From Hofstenia miamia (Eukaryota; Xenacoelomorpha; Acoela): DNA of 64,000 nucleotides. The stretch lies in assembly GCA_004352715.1 (NCBI GenBank), contig SCFE01000085.1, forward strand, positions 1,747,631 to 1,811,630. The letters run 5' to 3'. A program made the translations under genes and the position numbers. Of the stretch, positions 32,534 to 61,015 are shown in pieces; within the stretch, counting starts at the first letter, position 1; every line of letters starts with the position of its first letter. A model generated the notes under the pieces. The model ran no database searches and was not told the DNA's origin. It saw nothing but the letters and a program-made list of their open reading frames with translations.

Positions 32534-34363
32534 AAATCAATTCAGTTAATGTGGATTATTCAAATTTTATGATTATTTCTATATTTTGAAGAAATGAGAT
32601 TCTTGAAAGAAAACTAATTGAGAAAATAGAAGTCTATCATAAGTTGGCAAAATCAGTAAAAATATTTGTTATACTTATTGTTAAAGAATAAATAGATGTA
32701 GAAATTCCCAAGAGTTTGGAAGGATTACATTATCAGATGGGGAATTGTATAATTTTGTGAGTATGAGATTATCATATTCTAGGAATATTGCATAAGAAAA
32801 ATTCAATTGCACAAATTATTATCAAATAATTGTTATTAAATAAGATGTTGCTGAGCCACAGATTAATAGTTTATGCAAACACAGCTTTTTATGTTGTGTT
32901 ACAACCACAATCTCTAGAAAATTTAAATCTATTAGTAGATAAACTTTGTATAACCAATTTTAGATCTTCCTTAACATTAACTTAACTTTATCAAGAAAAT
33001 CTCTTTGAAGTCTGTTATTGTTGGTCTAGAATAGATATTAAATGTCCACAGATTTTATATGAAATATGTATGTCCTATGAAGTGAAAGCACACAATTTTA
33101 TATCATGCATAAAGACTTTTCTTCAACTCATTTAATTCCTTATTTATTGCAATTTAAATATTAATTGTGCAATATTATTTTAATTGTTAATTAGACAAAA
33201 TGACAAATGGTGCTATATATTTGTCTTAAATTTCTACTAAATAGTGATGCAGTGTAGCAGAAGACCAAATTTGTACCTGTCAGACATTTGTTTTTTGATG
33301 GTATGATTTTGTTTACAACACCAGTTTTATTTCATTTAAATATGTGCATTTTGTATATTTATATGCTCTTCAGTTTCTCTTGGCAAATTTGTTTTTACTT
33401 TTATTCTTGACTTATTATTTTATTTAAACTTCTGTGTTTCTAAATTTGTCTGCATAGTTAAGGGGCATGCAGATATGGCCCAGCTTGACTGGCATGTTGA
33501 TTTAACTTAAGTTAGGTGTATGGTTAGGGTTTTTTGTTGTACTGCATTTCATTCATAACTAAAATTAACTTTTATTGCTATCACTGAAATTGCATTAAAT
33601 GAGAAATGCACTGAGATTAGGTTTTTAACTTAGCATGTAGGTTTACTCATCACACCCAAGAATTAAGTCTTCTTAATCATTTATCTTTAGTTAGGGCTCT
33701 ATTCTTATACAATTCTTTCTTAAGGTTGTCTGTATTAGGTTGGCCAAGTGTAGCCACTCTTCCCTAACACAATCTCCAGTTTACTTTTAACTTTTATTAG
33801 GATAGGGTATTATAGCAGGAGAGTAACACTGCTTCAACTCAAAACCCTCAATAGAAAAGTTATTAAGATTGCTTGCTGATTTCATACAAATGCCCCAATA
33901 TTTACAGAATTTATGTACCAAAGATTTTTTCTAAATAAATGAATTGGATTATGAGCATATTTCTTACTGAAAATAGTCATTATAAAATAAAACTATGAAG
34001 ATCTGTACAACAAAATGAAATATGAGTTTGCATTATATCCAGTGAATAATAAGACAAAAAATTTGTTACTTTTCTGTAATTCTGTGTTGATGTTGCCCAA
34101 CAAAAGCCATTCAAAATCATTTTTTCAGTATTAGAACTTCATTGCCAGGTGATTAGAACAAGATCACAGGTTCAGAAAATCTCACCTATGATAGTTTTTG
34201 ACATAAAAGGAATTTGTCACTCAGAAACACAGATATTCTCTAACAGGATAAATACATGTGTTGAACTCCCAGTGAAACTAAGTATAAGCTTTATGTATCA
34301 AAAACAGGCCCAATCTGTACCAAGTGTAGAATCTTGCCAACCTTCATACTAATAAAGCTTAAC
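32534..34363. other. Decayed repeats, no gene
   Basis: About 33250-33850 contains TTAGGTGTATGGTTAGGGTTTT and neighbouring text resembling the reverse complement of the Gypsy LTR (AAAACCCCTACACCTAAC), so it may be an old reversed LTR. The rest is A+T-rich with short broken frames. Confidence 0.35.
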
Positions 34364-35010
34364 TTAATTTAGGAGCTGCTGTGACAATTTTTCCCTCCTC
34401 CAATAGTACAGTAGGTGACAGATCCCAATTTCCATCTCTCTTCTTTAGTTCTATTGTTTAGTTGTTAGTTAATTAAATTATTATCTAATCAACTGGCATT
34501 GATACGACACTAACAACTATCCTTTTAGATACAAGACACGAGATAGATGGTACAATGTACAGGGTAAGCTACCTGACCAGAAGCAAAGCACAAAAGAGGA
34601 ATCAAAGAATTAGACTATAATGAGTATTTCCATTTGATACTGAAACATTGATAGAGACACCAACCACAATTCCAATGACTCAGTGCAGTGAAATAGTGTG
34701 CATGAATGTGATAGTGACAATGTGTGATACCTTACTAATTTAATGCATTGATTGTTCTTGTTATTAATGAGTTTGTAAAATAAGGGAATCTCGCAACCAG
34801 GATGCATTAGCTTGTTATGTTTCCTTACATATAATATCCTTACATATAAATAATAACATGTTAACCTAGAGTACATGTGAACAACCAATACAGTCATAAC
34901 AAAAAGGATGAATTGGTAGTACTTTGGTCCACTAGTAACTATATGTAATAAATCCTGTACAAGATAACACAAACTGATTTCGTAATTTCCTAGGAGTGCT
35001 AGATGTAATA
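34364..35010 (-). repeat. Dispersed repeat, copy 2 (inverted relative to 1-645)
   Basis: Reverse complement aligns to 1-645, with shared CATTAATAACAAGAACAATC and an end in AGCTCCTAAATTA. The repeat seems to extend to the right beyond 35010, where copy 1 is cut by the window edge. Confidence 0.6.
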
Positions 35011-38000
35011 GCATAATGTAATAAATACAATAATATGAACAATGAATGATAGGAAAGCTAATACGAGTAAAAACCCCTATCCTTATACCTAACCTATGAG
35101 CACATCAGGTAAGCACTGGCTATCAATGATGCTCCTGTTAAATGAAGTTGTGAACCACCATCTAGAATACCCAAGTGCTCGAACATTTAGCTTTCCATTA
35201 TAATTACTAAAGTAACCTGATACAGAAAAGCAAAGTAAATCCAGTAAATTCACGTCATCACCAAAATAATAAATCACACAATTTTTATAGTGAAAAAATA
35301 ATAAACAATCAAATATTTGACTAGTACCTGCTAATCTAAGTTGTTGACAATTTCAAATTCTTTAATTTTCTTTCGTCTGCCAATGACGCACTTCTGCCAT
35401 AAATAGCATTTGCGATTTTGGTCTAGTACCTTTTTGCCAAATGAATTAATATCAAAAATTACTGCACTATAATTTTACAAATAATTAACTAATCATAATC
35501 ATGTGTTTGTACAATCAATATTTATTTTTTTAATATTCAGTCTTGGTTTCTTCTTTTATTTTCTTACTTTGACCACACATGATTAGATTACATTACACAA
35601 GAGTTTAATGAGAAAGTTTATTTATTTACACACTGCTGTGCTGAACTTGTGCAAATAATGCAAAACTTAGAATGTGGGGATGATGCACACACTATGAGTT
35701 TTTAGAGTAACATCCAGAAGATGCATGGAACAATGACAAAAGAAAAAATATTATATCTATATTCATAATTGATTAAATCACAATAAATATCCTATACATA
35801 CCAATTGTTAGTAGGTAGTTCAGAAGTAACTATACATTCATGCATCAGAGAATTGCTAGAATATACAAATTGTGAGAATAATGACAGGCCTACTCAACAT
35901 CAAACCTCACAAAGAAAAAGAGAGTAGTGATAAAAAAATTAAGAAACTCCTAGGAATTATGCCAAAAGAGTTTGAAGATAATACAAACAATGATACAGTG
36001 TTATTAATGAAGATGTTTTTACCTGAGGCTTTTATGATTAATTAGATCAATAAAATGCATGAACCAGGCAAAGTTAATGATATTGAAGAGAGTGGCTGAT
36101 AAGTTTTGCTACAAACGCACCTCAATGAGATTTTGGTGGAGAGTAAATAAATTTATTGCAAACTATTTGGTTACTGTTGGTATAGCTAAGTTATGTGTGA
36201 GTGGGGAGATTTGTGTACACTTGAAGAAAGAGTGACTTAAGAAAATATATTATGAATACCACTTAAGTTAGGTCACGCCAAGCTTATTCAACTGATTTGG
36301 ACAGTTAAGAAATGGAAGCCTAGACTGCAATTGGGAATACCAACAAATATGAATTATTTTAATAACAAGACACCATCCAAAATATGAAATCATTGATTCA
36401 TAGAGAGATTAGAAAAGCATTAATTGAAGGAGATAACAAAGAATCTATGTTGTTAGATGGGAATATGGCAATTCAAGATCTATTCATAAGGGATGCCAAT
36501 ATATTTGCAACTCACAAAAATGAAGAATGTTATAAAGGAAACCTTCCTCCATCTACTAATTCAACTATAGGAGTGAATGACGTCTTGTGTCTCAACTTTT
36601 GGTAGAAGGATAACTGTTACTACAATGTAATAACTATGATGTGCGTGTGAGCTAACAAACTCACTCAAGAAAATGTGCTATGTCATTTCTCATTATTCTA
36701 TGATTCAGTACTACCTGTAATGTCAATTGGAATACATTTACACATTTTTAACCAATGCTCAGATAAATATAAAAGAGATGCATCAAAATGATGTTGATGC
36801 ATTGATGATGCTAATGATTGCTCTAAAGGGGTTAAAATTACATATGTACCACTATTAAATATTTGCTCAGAAAATTGATAAAAGTATTTGATAAACAGAA
36901 ATTTATTAGATATTACATATCTACATTACACAAATTATGCTACAGCAGAGATTGAAGGATTATTTCTACAAACTAAGCAAATTCAGTTCTCAAGACTATG
37001 TCATTGGTATGAGGAACCTTTCTGAAAAACTGATAAGTATGGCATACAGGTTGTGTTCAATTAGTCTGCACTGAATGGGGACATTTAGTATTTCCTACTC
37101 TAATTTTGCATTGAAGGAAGACAACAAACACCCAGTCCTATCTAATGTACAGAAACTCTGATAGCTCTTTGGATCATATCAGGGTCACTATATAATACTT
37201 CCTGCTATGAAGGCAATCCCTAACTTAGCTTATATTTACATCTTATTAGGAACCTGTTGTGGGCAAAAGATATAAATTAAGGCATTTGAGTAGTAATATT
37301 AAACAATTGGACAATGAGTCCTGATAGATTTTAGTTAACAGTGCAATAGATGACATTGAAGCTTCTGGCCAATTTCTATGCAGTGTCTAATTTAAACAGT
37401 TAATGTATTAAAAAGTTAATTAAGTAAACAATGGTGTTACTTGTTCTCAAAGGCCTAATTTCTATTTCATCAAACTAATACTTTTGTTAATGCCTCACCT
37501 CCTATGCTTAACACAAATACAAAACCCTATACCTTGCTTGCTTTAGTTTCTTCTGTTTTTACTTTGTGCATGTCAAATCTCATAGTCTATTCACCCCTTC
37601 CAAAGCCTTTCAGACCTTTAGGCATTCATTATGTAATACATATAATAATTAAATAATGACAACAATATAAACAAACAGCCGTGCATTGACCAGATTTAAC
37701 ATTTAGACATTCTAAACAAATTTAGAATTGTACATAACAAATTTCTTCAGAGCAAATGTTTCATTTAAAAGCCTTTGTTGTACATTGTGAGAATCAAATG
37801 GTATCAATAAATACCAAATTACTAAGCTGAATGAATAATTGGAGTGAAAATTGTAAACAGCAATAAACAAGTAATTAAGGCTTGCTAACAAAAATTAATG
37901 ATCCTTTGTTTTAAGTATATGTGTAATTTACATAAAATTTACAAAAGTTAACTGCCATTTCAAGTGTTCAAATTTTCATTTGCTTTCTTACAATTTGTCA

Positions 38001-39779
38001 AACAACAAAATTGAAATCTTGCATGTACAATTTGGAAAATATTAAGATTGCTACTAAAAAAATATCTAAATGTGATGGCCTTAAGGCTTACCACTTCTAA
38101 AAAAAGTCTGAAGGCATTGCAATAATATTGTAGTGAAAAGATCTGAAGCTAATTATGTAAGTGAAGAAAATCTTTGAAAAATACCTATTATTTCAACATT
38201 TAAAGATATTATTAGTATACCTACACGCAGAGGCCTATTCAAAGTCATTATTTCAATATATTGCAAATCTTCTAAAATAAAGAAATCCTTAGAGAAAATA
38301 GAAATTTCTAAAAAAATTACAAATTATACAAGGATTCAAAATCAATTGTTTATTATAATTTTGTTTGTGTAAGTGAAAAAAAATTAAGTGCATAATTATT
38401 GTGCTTCTCTAATAAAATCACTTAAATATTTTCTGGAATCAGACAATTTTTTAAAGAACCAGGTGCTAATACCAATCATATCCCGCACTTTTGCCATTGT
38501 ACTCCTCAGTCAAAAATTCAATCCCACAAAAGGTATTTAAATTAGGTGAGGCAAACTCCATTTCTGTTTACGGTTATTCACCTTGCATGTTGAATAAATA
38601 TTGGTGAATCACTTGTGACATTTGGGCACCAAACATCTTGTAATTTTGCCTAAATATTTTCCTTTATAAAGAACATTTAAATGATAACTCAGATATTATT
38701 TTCAGCCTGTTTTGGAGAATAAAATTATTAATGCCAAAGATATTTACAGTAACTGATATAAATTTTTACAAGTCGGAGGGTTATATACATTATATTATAG
38801 AAGCAAATCACTAACGTTTTCAATTTTATTAAGATACAGTAGACTTCAATTATAATGATTTCACAAAATTATTGTGGAAAATATATAAAGATTAGAATTA
38901 AATATAGAACTGATATTAAAAATATTCTATATAGCTTGAATTATTCATGTATTAAATATAATATGCTTTGAATACAGAGATTTTCATTCAAGGTTTATGT
39001 ACAATCAGAGTCACACCCTCAGGAGGGTGATTACATAACATGAAATTTGTGAAAGTGACGAAAAATATTGTTTAGATATGAGCAAACATTATTATATTGA
39101 AATTAAGATCTAGGAAAACGAAAAAACGAATAATTAAGTCATAATAAGTAGGGTCTAGGATATGACTACCATTGATAATTTTGATATAATGGTGATTTGA
39201 GTTTTTACTTCACCAAAGACTACAAAATGTCTCATGCCAGCATTGATTAATTTCTCAAAATTCAATGAAGGTAATATTCTCAGCGTAATAAGTGTTTGCC
39301 ATGATCTGCATCAGAGTGGCCGCGGGTTCAATGGGTACTAGGTCAATCAGGTCACTATGCTTGAGTGGGTAAGTGGACAAGCAGGTCTCTTCCAGTATTC
39401 AGGTGACCTAGAAAATCTCAAATATGTTCAGTAATGATTACCATAAAAAAATTAAATTCTCATGTTTTAGTTCTTTGTTGTATTTTAGATAAATGTGTTT
39501 TGGTAAAATCTTTAGTATCTTGTTCCATTATCTAATTTAAGGACTTACTATAATTTATTTTTAAGGCAAAATTATTGTAAGCATTTTAGTTACTGCAGTC
39601 TAAATCATATTTTAAATTATTGATATCTATTCCATAAGTGGTTAACCATTATAGTAATGCAACGTAAACATGTATTTATGTGATTTACTTAAAAGGCTTT
39701 TTATTGGACCACTTCATTATTCCTGTCTGAGAATACATGAATATGAAATTTTAGATTTTAAAATAATACAATAACCATA
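35011..39779. other. Long gene-poor stretch
   Basis: Between about 35880 and 36605 there are several short frames, including a 73-codon one at 36384-36605 with an acidic and lysine-rich composition, broken by stops; this looks like a decayed coding sequence of unknown origin. A G+C-richer segment (GTGGCCGCGGGTTC) lies near 39315. Elsewhere I see only A+T-rich sequence. Confidence 0.35.
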
Positions 39780-40250
39780 TTGATGAAAAATATTACCTGT
39801 TTTTCAAACTTAGAATTCCTAACTAGGGTATGCAGGCACAAATGGATAACATTTGGATTTATTTGTCTGATTCTAAGTGCCTCAATATTTTCTACAAAGG
39901 AAAATGCCCACAAAGCACTTCATAATGATATGCATGTAAGCAGAGATTTAAGTAATGCGAATATTATATTTAGTGTGGAAGATTATGTAAGACTTCAAAT
40001 TGCATGTGGATTCATGTTTTGCTTAAAGCATGCGTGCTATTGTTTAAAAAAGGAACAAACTGATTGGTATTCAGCAAAATCTAACTGCAAGAATATTTTC
40101 AATGCAGCTAAACTGGCTACAAGCTCTTTAAAATCAGGTTCAACAATTATTGGAAGTAAATATGAGAATGCCCATTTTTGGATAGGTGCATTTCTCAGTG
40201 AATTTGGACTATCATTAACGATTAATAATGAAAAATTGCCTGCACATTAA
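39780..40250 (+). CDS. C-type-lectin-like protein, partial
   Basis: A 156-residue frame. A hydrophobic stretch at residues 22-37 (WITFGFICLILSASIF) after a basic segment suggests a signal anchor. From residue 76 to 139 it resembles the first half of a C-type lectin domain: several Cys (76, 81, 86, 88), then DWYSAKSNC (W96, C103), and FWIGA at 133-137, which matches the conserved W-x-G of the fold. The frame stops at 40250 before the second half with the last two cysteines and the WND-type calcium site, so it is either one exon or truncated. The sequence after it, to about 40600, has broken frames with CTLD-like pieces. It is likely a membrane or secreted lectin relative; sugar binding cannot be inferred. 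Confidence 0.5.
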   Translation: MMKNITCFSNLEFLTRVCRHKWITFGFICLILSASIFSTKENAHKALHNDMHVSRDLSNANIIFSVEDYVRLQIACGFMFCLKHACYCLKKEQTDWYSAKSNCKNIFNAAKLATSSLKSGSTIIGSKYENAHFWIGAFLSEFGLSLTINNEKLPAH

Positions 40251-41426
40251 CAAAATATTCATGTGTTTCATCGAACAGAGCATTGCATAATAAAGACGGG
40301 CAATTCTTTTCTACGCGAAAAGAGTATTATGTGACAGATTGGACTTACACACGTGCTTCTTGAAAAAATATTTCCACCAAAAATTCATATGAAACAAATA
40401 TGACCTCAGCAACTTCTGCAAATGATCCTTCATTGAAGCAAATAGCAGGAAGTGCAAAGTTATTAAATGCAGGGAGAATTCTTTCTATTGTTTATTAGGA
40501 CAAACCCTCTCAAACATCCAAATGGAAAAATAATTTTTATGTTGCATTTTCAGACCACAATTCACCAAAAATATTTTGTTTTCAGAAACAACTAGAAAAT
40601 TAATTTGAAGCTAATAACTTTTTGCCTTTTATCAAATAGTTATCTGCAACTTATTTAATGAAATAGTGAGCAATGAGGGTGCACGTGCTTGTTTGAAAAT
40701 TAAGCTTTTCAACGAAAATGTAATGTTTGATTAATTTATCTTTATTACAATGTGAATAAACTATACCAAAGCTATATAACGTATATGTACACATGGTATG
40801 TTTGAATGCATCTATGTATTTAATATTCACTTTCAATTTATAGACATAAATATTTTGAAAGTTAATATTTTAAAATCTACGCAAAGGCCCTTTCCTTAGT
40901 TCTATTTCGAAGAAAGATGGAAAGAGACTAAAGATGCTATCAATAATCGGGAAAGAAACCTTAGAAGAAATAACTGCATTAAATGTTTCTGCTTTGTTTT
41001 CTATATCACAAACAAGCAAATTCTATGCATATATTCGTACTAGAGTAATGGATGCATAAAATGATTGGTATGAAACGACAGATTGTATTATTTCATAACA
41101 GAAACATTTTTAAGTTCCATTTATGACATATGGAATTCCCGTTTATGGAACATGTAAGAACTTGCTATATACAAACATACTTGTAAGTATTATTGTGTCG
41201 AAATTTCCAAGTTTGTGTCCCTGGGAGTTGATTATTAGTGAATCTAATTTAGATATGTTATCCTTTGTGTGCTAACAGTGCAATCAAAGTGTTCTTATCT
41301 AGTTCCGTCATTGATATCTAGTTTACTTTAAGTAAATCAACAAGGTTGTTTTTTAAACTGATTACTACCTACAATACATAGCAGCATGTATACATAATAT
41401 ATATAAAAATGTTCTCAAATGTCTCT
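40251..41426. other. Possible decayed continuation of the lectin-like gene
   Basis: Broken frames include KWKNNFYVAFSDHNSPKIFC (about 40520-40585) and, near 41045-41095, NDWYETTDCI, which recalls DWYSAKSNC of the upstream ORF. Stops interrupt both. This could be an eroded second lectin-like copy or missed exons. Confidence 0.3.
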
Positions 41427-57116
<15,690 letters not shown>

Positions 57117-57709
57117 GTTTAACACTAAAATGTTTGAACGCAATTGATAAGATTGTTATTTACCAAAATGATAATATGCGGCTTGTGACTTTATCTAGTT
57201 TTCATGTTTTGACAATGCTATCGTCTACAAATAATTTTAAGTAAAATTAACGGCAGTGAACGATTTATTGGTCAGTGAGGTTTTTACAAGCACCAAAATA
57301 CAATATTTTTAGATAAAACACAAATGAATATTTTGGAATAATTTACATTTACAGTAAATCATCTACTGTATATTAAAGTCAATTCTATATAAAGTTCAGA
57401 AATCCTAAAATCATAATGTGTTATTTATTTTTTAATTTGTGTTGTGGACTAAAAGATTAATTTAACCATTAAATCTGCTTTCTAAAAGTTGCAAAATAAC
57501 GCCTATTGTAATATCAGTCGGTAGTTGTTGTTATTTATCGACCAGATCACGCGCTTTTCGTGTTGACTAGTTGTTTTCATATTTGTAAATAAACATCTGT
57601 AAATAGAGAAATAGTTTAACCATGTTCCCTAGTTCGCTAGAATCACCCCAGTGATTATACACTCACGCACACTAAAACTGAACCGTTAATCTATTTCCAA
57701 TAGTGCTTA
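57117..57709. other. Upstream region of the cathepsin F-like gene
   Basis: Expected to hold the promoter on the minus strand, but I see no convincing TATA box or initiator. No other gene is visible. Confidence 0.4.
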
Positions 57710-57903
57710 TACCCCGTTTACACGTGACATGAGACATGCATGTCTTGTGTTTTCAACGAGCGAATGTCACGTCTAAACACCCAAAACGACGCGACATTCA
57801 ACCACTCAAGTAGAGAATGTCGCGTGTTTTGGGTGTTTAGACGTGACATTCGCTCGTTGAAAACACAAGACATGCATGCCTCATGTCACGTGTAAACGGG
57901 GTA
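57710..57903. mobile_element. Palindromic MITE, possibly PIF/Harbinger type
   Basis: Terminal inverted repeats begin TACCCCGTTTACACGTGACA and extend almost to the centre (GACGCGACATTC ... GAATGTCGCGT), so the element is a near-perfect hairpin of 194 bases. TTA precedes it (57707-57709), and TTA follows the re-sequenced right end at 57981-57983, giving a 3-base target-site duplication. That is typical of PIF/Harbinger; the family assignment is inference. Confidence 0.7.
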
Positions 57904-57980
57904 TAAGCACTATTGGAAATAGATTAACGGTTCAGTTTTAGTGTGCGTGAGTGTANCTCATGTCACGTGTAAACGGGGTA
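57904..57980. repeat. Fold-back assembly artefact after the MITE
   Basis: 57904-57955 is the exact reverse complement of the MITE's left flank, 57658-57709. After an N (57956), 57957-57980 repeats the last 24 bases of the MITE. The assembler evidently read through the hairpin into its own complement; these 77 bases are not real genome order. Confidence 0.85.
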
Positions 57981-57983
57981 TTA

Positions 57984-58955
57984 GACGGAGTCTGGTTGTC
58001 GTTTTACTTTAATATTTGAGTTACCGTTTTAGCTGCAATTTGAATAATTTTTTTTAATTTTCCATTATTAGGTAACATTTGAACCCGAACTCATGCATTA
58101 TCAGCAAATTAAGTTGAACCTGGGTGGAGTTTAGGTCTAAAATGTAGGATAATTTGACACATAAGCTTTCTTGAGACTCAAGTAGAATATGGTATTTAAT
58201 TTTAAAGCCTTATCTACAAAAACTTTAAATATTTTCACATTTGGATATTTATGTTGCCATAATAATTAAATTTTCTGAAAAAAGCCAATTAGTCTGGACT
58301 GATGCATTGAGAAGCATAAATGTAGAGAATTAGTGGATGTTGGATAAAAAAGAATTATTTTCTCATTTTAAAAAGTTCTATTAATCACAAGCAGAATACA
58401 TATGCGCTTATTTATTTAGTTAATTCCATACATTCATCAACAATATAATAATTTGCCTTCTCCAATTTGCCAAAAGCCAATTTTTCAACAAGAAATTCTT
58501 CAAATCACTGCAAAATTGGCAGATAATAAAAAAAATGGAACTGATCTCATAAAATAAACTATTAAAAATATCTCGTAAAATTTTCATCTTAGCATATGTC
58601 ATTTTTGCACCTAATGCACTTATTTAGGGGATTCTTAATATATGCATTGTAAGCATATTTTCCCATGCAGCAATGGAACATTACAAGAATGTTCCAATAT
58701 ATCTTTAGACTTTTGTAATTAAAATACTAGTTGATTTAAGATTACAAATAATTGCATTGTTGCTAACTATAATTAGAGTCACCATTGATAATTATAAATA
58801 TCATTATGTATAAAGAATTTCAGTAAGACCTGATGAAGCAAGAAAAAGTATAAAGTATAGTAATTGTCAGCAACTGAAAAATAATTGATAATTTGAATGA
58901 CTACAGTGATGCTAAAACACTATTGCTACTTCTTGCACCTAGTTTTTGAAATCTT
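57984..58955. other. Gene-free stretch
   Basis: No coding or repeat structure that I can support. Confidence 0.4.
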
Positions 58956-59105
58956 TGTAAAAATAATGTTGGTCATTTTCTGAAACATCCTCAAAACATT
59001 TTCTGTCACACAAAGACAACATTTCCAGAACATTCCCACCGCCGCCATTTATCACACTTCAGAAACATTCCTGTAACATTTAGGCAACATTTCTTGCTTG
59101 CTGGG
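58956..59105. repeat. Short-period AACATT(C)C repeat
   Basis: Spaced AACATCC, AACATTTTC, AACATTTCC, GAACATTCCC, AACATTCC, AACATTT and AACATTTC units followed by TTGCTTGCTGGG. This resembles the internal repeats of some animal MITEs. Confidence 0.5.
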
Positions 59106-59267
59106 TTTCTTCAAAATTTGCTGTGTTGCGTTCAGATTGTGGGTACCTTTAAATTGGATTCATGTATTTTTTTTAAATGTAGGTATTATTAAAATGTAAA
59201 CTTAGAATATTTCTTTAAAAAATGTGTGTCGGCTACTAAGAAAAGTTTAACATCGGTACTAGTTGTT

Positions 59268-59423
59268 TGTAACGGCCCGACCAAGTGTTTTCGTTTTTGG
59301 CGTGTGTTTGTAAATATGTTGTTAATAGTTTTTTATGTAATAAACAAGTTTTTAATGTAAACAGACAACAATTTGAAAACAGTTTTATTAGGGTTGATTT
59401 CAAGACGACCCAGCCATATTACA
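59268..59423 (+). mobile_element. Short LTR-like unit (156 bp)
   Basis: Starts TGTAACGGCCCGACC and ends ATATTACA, giving TGTAA/TTACA inverted ends, with AATAAACAAG as a possible polyadenylation signal. No flanking duplication or partner copy was found, so it is only suggestive of a solo LTR of a small element. Confidence 0.35.
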
Positions 59424-60559
59424 ATACTATATAATTAATTATATTGTTAAAGAAAAAGCAGTACTTTGTGAAGCCGAATGCAATACATAAATTATATATA
59501 TNNNNNNNNNNNNNNNNNNNNNACACAAATTCACTGTGAAGTTTAAAAGAAATATATATATATATATATATATAATATAAAATAATATAAATTACATAAT
59601 ATATAGCCTAACTTTCCAATAAGTTAATCTGTTCTGATAAATCAATTAATTTATTGATAAAAATTAACAATTCTTATTTTTGTGTACTTGTTGGTTATGA
59701 AGTCTGAAAATATTTTTCACAGTGAGCAACAATATTTATAAAGATGGAAAATTTACAAAGTTCTCACGTTAAAAACACACTTAAGCTTAGTTCATAATCT
59801 TCATCTAGATATGAAAATGTCTTGAAATTTTAAGCCAAACCAGTAGATTGAAGCATTGGGCCAGGACTGAGTCTGGCTTGCAAACGTTTAATTTTAATCT
59901 TATTCTAATTAATTTACTCGAATATATATTAACCGCTTTTCAAAATATTTTTAATTTTGCATTTTGCATGACCGACTGAGTATGTTAGAGATTTATACTA
60001 CTGAACCATCAACTGAAATTGAAATATAAATTTGAAATTAAGTAGAGTATAAATTAGCGCTATATCCCGTCCGGGTTAATGGGTTAAAACCGATTAAACT
60101 GGCCCAGTCCGATTAAAGGCGGTTAATCTGCAGGAGCCGGCTAATCAGGTTAAAATCCGGTTAAATAATTCTATTCTCGATTTTCAAAATATATTGATTA
60201 AAATGATGCGCATTTCAAAACAATAGAAATTGTAGGAAAGGGTGCAAAACTTTCCCATTGTTGTAATTCTAAACCTAATCTATATTTTTGCCATTAAATT
60301 ACAGAATTGCAATAGCACGTGGATTATTTTTGAAAATATCAAATTTCTGGGAAAAGGATTCATAAATTCGGTTTTTTGTTGTTATATACTAGATTTCAGG
60401 TCATTAATAATGTTCATAAACTGTCATAATTAATCCTTTTTTGCTCATAACCACATATCTTGTCTTCGTTAAGCTTTGATATACTACGGTCATTTTTAAT
60501 AGCGCTTGCTTCACAAAAATCTTATTATTAACAAGTATATATATATATTAAAAGATACA
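59424..60559. other. Gene-free stretch with a 21-N gap and a CCGGTTAA-rich tract
   Basis: N run at 59502-59522, (TA)n near 59553-59574. At 60061-60170 there is G+C-richer text (GTCCGGGTTAATGGGTTAAA, AGGCGGTTAATCTGCAGGAG); a similar AAAGCCGGTTAAAATAT occurs at 62149. They may be two ends of one element enclosing the Penelope fragments. Confidence 0.4.
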
Positions 60560-60954
60560 TTTAGACAATCTGGGAAAAACGAATTGGGCCCTGAAGAAAT
60601 GCAAAACAAGGATCATGTAGCAAAGTTACTGTGTTCTTCTTCATTAATTTATGAATATAAACGTGAAAATTTTCAAAAATCTTACATCGAAGAGACACAA
60701 GGACACCTTACTACAAGAATCCATGAATATTTCTCAGGTCACCTCACATCAACATCGAATTAAAAAAGAATTTCAAAATCACTATATGCATGTATAAAGA
60801 ATGAAATAAGTTCAAAATTTGTGAATAAACAGAAAAGTTGTTTTAATATGAACATTTTCTAATGCATGCAATTTTAATTAATTTTAAGTGTAGTTAATTG
60901 TAATTAATTTTCCTTCCAAATTTGTTCTGAAAAAGATTTTGAATCGAAACTGGT

Positions 60955-60960
<6 letters not shown>
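60560..60960 (+). mobile_element. Penelope-like element 3' fragment, copy 1
   Basis: Frame to 60763 encodes SYIEETQGHLTTRIHEYFSG, matching the GIY-YIG endonuclease of Penelope-like elements (consensus Y-I-G-E-T-x-x-x-L-x-x-R-x-x-E-H). The key Gly after YI is Glu here, and His of the EH pair is Tyr, so it is degenerate. The 3' UTR runs to CGAAACTGGTCGCA and then (TA)n. Confidence 0.6.
60927..60957 (+). other. Hammerhead-ribozyme-like motif, copy 1
   Basis: CTGAAAAAGATTTTGAATCG then AAACTGGTCGC. It has CTGA, a 4-bp stem II (GATT/AATC), GAAAC and a GTC site in hammerhead order, but the core reads CTGAAAA rather than CTGANGA. The same motif occurs at 61498-61528 (minus) and 61938-61968 (plus). 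Confidence 0.35.
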
Positions 60961-60993
<33 letters not shown>

Positions 60994-61015
60994 ATTTAAT
61001 GTAAGCATATAAAAN

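Noticed and set aside
39315-39345. GCGGGTTCAATGGG as a tRNA B box
   Set aside because: No acceptor stem, anticodon arm or A box fits around it.
57658-57955. A 298-base perfect palindrome as a real cruciform or replication origin
   Set aside because: The outer 52 bases on the right copy the left flank and are followed by an N and a repeat of the MITE end, which is an assembly fold-back.
58825-58850. CTGATGAAGCAAGAAAAAG, hammerhead-like
   Set aside because: No stem II can form between CTGATGA and GAAA, and no cleavage-site context is present.
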